DNA from: Crocodylus rhombifer
Lineage: Eukaryota > Chordata > Crocodylia > Crocodylidae
Reading direction: 5' to 3'
NCBI GenBank assembly: GCA_038503035.1
Contig: JAVSML010024012.1
Coordinates: 404,595 to 468,594 of the forward strand
DNA length: 64,000 bases
A model generated the notes under the pieces. That model was not told the origin of the DNA, did no database searches, and worked only from the letters and a program-made list of their open reading frames with translations. Positions 59,638 through 64,000 of the stretch are shown piece by piece. A program made the position numbers and the translations under genes. The number at the start of each line of letters is the position of its first letter. The first letter of the stretch is position 1.

Positions 59638-60110
59638 GTGGGTGCATTATGACACATGTGCATGTGCTGTTTGCAGCACCTCAAACCACACAGCACATTG
59701 CATCCGGCCACATTTGCTGTGCGGCTAATTTGCAGCACAACAGTTTCTTTTGACACCGGAGATTCCAGTATAAAAAAAAAAAAAATCAACACAAAACCCA
59801 CCTCTAAAAGAAGTAGCGTGACGCACATGGCAGCCTGCCTGGCTGGAATCACGCTCTGGCTGCTGTCCAGGCTTAAAGTGTCCAGCTTGGTGCCACTGCT
59901 GCCCTGGGAAGACCCCAGGTAAAGCTGCTGGGGCCTGCACAGGTGCTGCCCCCAGCCTCCCCTACTCTACCCTACACTGGTCACTTTGCCATGCGTACAT
60001 GCAAGGTCATGCCTAGGGACAAATAGCAGTGGCACAACTATGTGCCACTACTGTTTGTCCTGTGCAAAACATGCACCTCAGCACATGCATGCTTGTTGGG
60101 ATATGCCCTG
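59638..60110. repeat. GC-cored repeat-like block, class uncertain
   Basis: The block is GC-richer than its flanks, and has several inverted GCACATG/CATGTGC motifs at the left (about 59650-59670) and right (about 60060-60090) edges and an A-run at 59774-59785. The right part has a GTGGCACA-TGTGCCAC hairpin at about 60028-60048. Termini and target duplication were not found. The open frames on both strands have no recognisable family. Confidence 0.4.
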
Positions 60111-60893
60111 TTAATCTAATCAAGGGGGTTATACTTCTAGTAGGGATTTCATAGAAGTTATAGAAGACACCAGAGAAGGAAACTCCTTGTTACAGTTTGT
60201 AACTACTGATCACTATTAACAAAAAATAGTCTTCAGACCATGTCTTCAATATAAGCTGAACTGGTTTCTCAGAACAAGACATCCTACTTTTAACAAAATT
60301 CTGTAATCCTCCTTTCCTCTTCCTTAATGTGAGTTTGGTGATCACATCTTCCCAACCCCAGCCCTGGACTAGAAAGACAGCTGGATGTGTTCCATGCACA
60401 TTCTCTCTTTCTAGAAGTAAAGAATCCAATAGGGAGGGATGTCTTCTGTGGAGCATGACTGGCATAAACTTGCCAAAATTAACTATGTTTGAAGTCTGTG
60501 ATATTAAAAATTTAAAGACCTTTCAAATAATGTCCCATTCAGTGTTGCATTTGATGGATAAGATCCTCAGCTGGTACAAATAGGTATACTGCCATTAACA
60601 CCAGTGAATGCCTGTTAATACCAACTGAGAACCATGTCTGTTTTGATTAAAAGCTTGTGTGGAATCTAGCAAAAGCTTAACAAGGAGGGAGTGTCAGAAT
60701 GGGAATTTAAGCAAATTCACAAATAATTAAGAAAGTTAAGGTTGCAAGTTTAAATTTATACGTATTCAAAGTAACATTGCCAAACTAATTTGGTGAAGTG
60801 TGATGTATTTGAAAGTGAAGAAATTACATTCTTTTTTCCCCCCCCAGTTTCTGAGTGGGCTTGAAATACAAATACATAAATTTATAGTATTCA

Positions 60894-60932
<39 letters not shown>
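60894..60932. repeat. GT dinucleotide repeat
   Basis: About 18 GT units in a row, with one interruption (GCGT) near the start; a typical polymorphic microsatellite. Confidence 0.9.
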
Positions 60933-60935
<3 letters not shown>

Positions 60936-63900
60936 GGCATAAAAAGAAAAAATAGCCTACTTTCTTCTAGTGTGTATTCATTAGTTCATGGTCTGAAAAA
61001 CTTGTCAGGTATCTGTTAGTTATAAGTTGATTAAATTATCAGCAGTGGATGCAAGTGTGTTTTTAAATTCAGGAAGACAGGACTTCACTGGGTTTTATTT
61101 GAAAGATTATCTTTGCAATTTATAACTGTCGGTGTTTATTTAGAAATATACTTATGTATGCTGTTGCTTTCCTTAGCTATTTGAAGAACTTTACCTATTT
61201 TTTTTTAATGAAAGTTTACATTCAGCTGAAATTGACCAGAGGAAAGTCTCCTACTTGCCAGTGGTAAATATTATTTTCTGGCTCTCCAGTAACTAATCAA
61301 TATTTTCAGTCTGTTTTAGATGGCTTCTTTTCATTTCAGAAATCTTTAATCTGTTGACTTGAAACTCTGGACTTGATTCTGACCAGATTCAGTTAGAATG
61401 TTACCACTAAATATAATACAAGCTGGATAGAATTTTTGTATGCTTTTAAATTGCTCCTTTTTAATTTTTCAGTTCCTAACTGTTGATATGCTAAGTGTTC
61501 CTTGCACAGTAAAATTTGCATTTCAAATTAGACCGTCAACATTCTCCATTGTGTAGTGTATATGTATACCTCAAAATTGTACCCACTGACTCTTGAGGAA
61601 GTGATATTAAAAAAGTTATAAATCTTAAAGTTGAAACTGGGACTGGACAAGCCAGAGAGATTGAACTGTCTGTATGGTAAGTATAGGACCTTAGAAAAGG
61701 GTCTCCAGAGAGTCTGACATAGTAATTGTGTGGCTAAAAGTTACATGCTATAGTCACTGAGGCTACATGTTCAAATGATCTGAGAGAATTCTCCTGTGTT
61801 TATTTTCCTGCTAGAAAAACTTAGTAAGAACCCTGAGCAGATATTTGATTGCTGATCCCCTGAGAGCAGAGAGCTGATGCTGTGTTGATGCATGGCCTGG
61901 CACCCCTGTGCACACATCTCATTGTGTTCTGCAGGCTCCCTCCATCCACCTGGAGACAGGTGGCTGCAGTGCACAGGACAGCCCTTATTGGCTGACCCAG
62001 ACTGCTCAGGGTCAGCCTGTGCCTCCCTGCAGCACAGTGTGGGGATTGAGAAGGGACATGTGCTGCTGAAGCTGTAGGGTCAAGTCCAAGTGATGTACTG
62101 TCTCCCAGGAGGTAGGACCAGGATCAAAGCACAGGCACAGGCATTCACTGTCTCAGGAGAACTTCTTCTGGAAGCAATTAAACCCTGGCTTGTCTTGGGT
62201 TATTTTTTCCCAGAGTGGCCATTTTTGCTTTTGGAGAAAAATCCTGAACCATCTGTAAACTTAATGGTTTCTACTGGGAGAGCAGCAACTGAATGTAGAA
62301 ACTGAATGTCTGTATGTGGCCTGAATCTGAACAACACTGACATGCTATGAGTTCAGACCCTCTCTTTGTATATCCTTTGCCCACATTCCTTAGGAGTTTC
62401 TTCTAGCAGTTTTTCCCTCGGATGAAAATTTCTGTTTTTAAGAATATAAACAGTGCCATAAAAGCCACATGTGGACTCTGATATTATTTTTAGACCATTG
62501 CTGAGGAAATTAGCATTAATCATAAAAGATGTTAATAGTAATAAAAGCGGTAGAGAAGATAATAGAATCATGATTCAATTATGATTCTTTATTTGCTAAA
62601 GAATGGAAATATGTGGAAACATAGGAAAGAGAATTTTTAGTGAACAGAGATGAAGATTATGGATTGGTTGGGGAGTGTGAAGAGGTGGTATTAGGATAGT
62701 GCAGGCCAGGAGAGTTATAGGTATGGGTGCTGTGTCCCTTTTCTACCTTCTGTTACTTGGAGAATATACCCTAAACAGTAACTTTTAGTCATGTAAGGGA
62801 TTATTTAAACACTGTTTTCCCAATGTTCTTCTCTGTTACCTTTGTCATGTTGGTCCCATTCCAGCCTCCCTCTCTGAGCAGCAATCACAGTGTGAGCAGG
62901 GATCTGCACTCCTCTCCCTTATTTTACAACTGAAAAAAGTCTAAATGCTGTGAGAATAATTCTTAGAATAATGTCAACTGACAAGTTTATATTTAATTCT
63001 GAAGATCAATGCAACAGTAAAGTCAAATAGCAGCAAACTTCTCTTGTGCTCTCCAGTCTTTAAATATTTTGTGTTATTCGTTGTTTCATAAACAGGGTCA
63101 TAAAATAAATCCTGTTCATACTGCAAAATGGAATTATACTTTAATCCCATCAAGTGGTAAAAAAATTATAATAGGATTTACTAGCTATTATAGGATTATA
63201 CAGGCATCTTCTAATGAATTGTTCCAAATGCTACACTAATATTTTTATTTTAACGAGTGGAAATGTGATGTGTTTTAACATAGAATTTTCCTTGTCCTTT
63301 GTGTAAGGTAATAGGTGCATAAAAGCAGTCATAATATCTAGATGTTACCTAACTATGTAATATTTTATAATTATAATAATATTTTTATTCTTCAATGTTA
63401 AGTAATATGATATGTGTGGAATGCTAGAAAGGTGGTATGAAGGCTGGCATAGAACACAATATTTTCTGGAAAACTCTAAAGATGGCTTCGAGTAAAAATC
63501 CAATCTATACAAAAAGCTCCACCAATTAATATGTAAAGTATAATTGTTAAACTATGTCAGTTAAAGTACGATGCTTCATTTAACTTATTTTTGGTTTTTA
63601 TGAATAGTGCACAAAAATGAAAAAGATAATTAATTAGAGGGATTTCATCAACTTAAAATCTAATTGACTTCTAATTCTATATAAACGCTTCATCTGCTTG
63701 TCCTTGTACATATTTTGGTTAGGATATTTGATACAGATTTGACCAGATATGTCTGTAGAGGCTGGCCTCTTTTTCTTAACCATCCTCATGTCTCTAGGCA
63801 GTTGTATAGAGGGTGAAGCCAATCCCACTAATTATTGTTTCCTTTTTGCTGTCTATAAAATTAACATGCCCTGCTACATATTTTGTGCAGCCATCTTTCA

Positions 63901-64000
63901 AATAGTAGGTATTTAATTTAGAAAAGTGTCAGGAATTTTTACAGAGAAGATTATATTTTATATGTCTTCTGTTACACGAGAGGTAACTATTTGTTGTCTG

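Larger units (their letters stand above)
1..64000 (+). other. NIPBL: NIPBL gene, internal segment (intron 3 to intron 10)
   Basis: Seven exons in order on the plus strand join in phase into one reading frame that I recognise as the N-terminal part of NIPBL. NIPBL with MAU2 loads cohesin on chromatin and supports loop extrusion; heterozygous loss in humans causes Cornelia de Lange syndrome (established knowledge). Every exon is bounded by AG and GT. Exon lengths are 131, 100, 152, 161, 94, 633 and 1554 bases; recalled human exons 4-10 are 128, 100, 152, 161, 97, 627 and 1626. The start codon, promoter and C-terminal HEAT-repeat exons lie outside the window. Exon numbers follow the human transcript from memory. 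Confidence 0.97.
53754..64000 (+). other. NIPBL: NIPBL intron 10, 5' part
   Basis: At least 10.2 kb is shown. It contains a Tigger-like MITE (54134-54388), a composite repeat (56886-57402), a repeat-like block (about 59638-60110) and a GT microsatellite (60894-60932). Exon 11, expected to encode the segment after SNKG, was not found, so the intron runs past 64000. The other stretches (54400-56880, 57410-59630, 60935-64000) are AT-rich with nothing I can support. The segment 61790-62290 is less AT-rich but shows no recognised family. Confidence 0.82.

Noticed and set aside
53754..64000. Search for NIPBL exon 11 (sequence following SNKG)
   Set aside because: No segment encoding the expected continuation with flanking splice sites was found, so it should lie beyond the window.

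Overview
This is an internal piece of a large vertebrate gene, read on the plus strand. Seven consecutive coding exons with consensus splice sites encode part of NIPBL, the cohesin loader (nipped-B-like, Scc2 family). By recalled human structure they correspond to exons 4 to 10. The window starts in intron 3 and ends in intron 10. I found no second gene, no tRNA or rRNA gene, no CRISPR array and no bacterial-type operon. CR1 LINEs are the only LINEs recognised, and there are many hAT-like and foldback elements and tRNA-like foldback repeats. No mammalian L1 or Alu is seen. This points to a sauropsid, most likely a crocodilian and less likely a turtle. The species call is inference.

Layout: exon 4 is at 207-337, exon 5 at 16074-16173, exon 6 at 19786-19937, exon 7 at 23306-23466, exon 8 at 27133-27226, exon 9 at 37938-38570 and exon 10 at 52200-53753. 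All phases join into one open frame. The exons encode the N-terminal disordered part of NIPBL: part of the MAU2-binding end, a Ser/Pro/Gln-rich stretch, Lys-rich patches, a long charged repeat region and a PVVVL HP1-binding-type motif. Exon 10 contains a 10-N assembly gap inside a 33-base in-frame tandem repeat.

The introns hold two long 5'-truncated, broken CR1 copies (9097-11323 and 17950-19436), both antisense to the gene, plus shorter CR1 tails near 24.9 kb, 32.7 kb and 47.1 kb. At least five hAT-like non-autonomous elements can be bounded by terminal repeats. Three of these have 8-base target duplications that are exact or have one mismatch. Two belong to a family of long inverted-repeat (foldback) elements with GC-rich cores. 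A Tigger/pogo-like MITE with TA duplications lies at 54.1 kb. Intron 6 carries a GC-rich block of about 1.8 kb with nested imperfect palindromes, and tRNA-like foldback repeats occur at 20.4 kb and 47.5 kb.

The gene is conventional. The most unusual content is the repeat architecture, especially the foldback elements and the GC-rich nested palindrome. I saw no evidence for a new multi-gene system.
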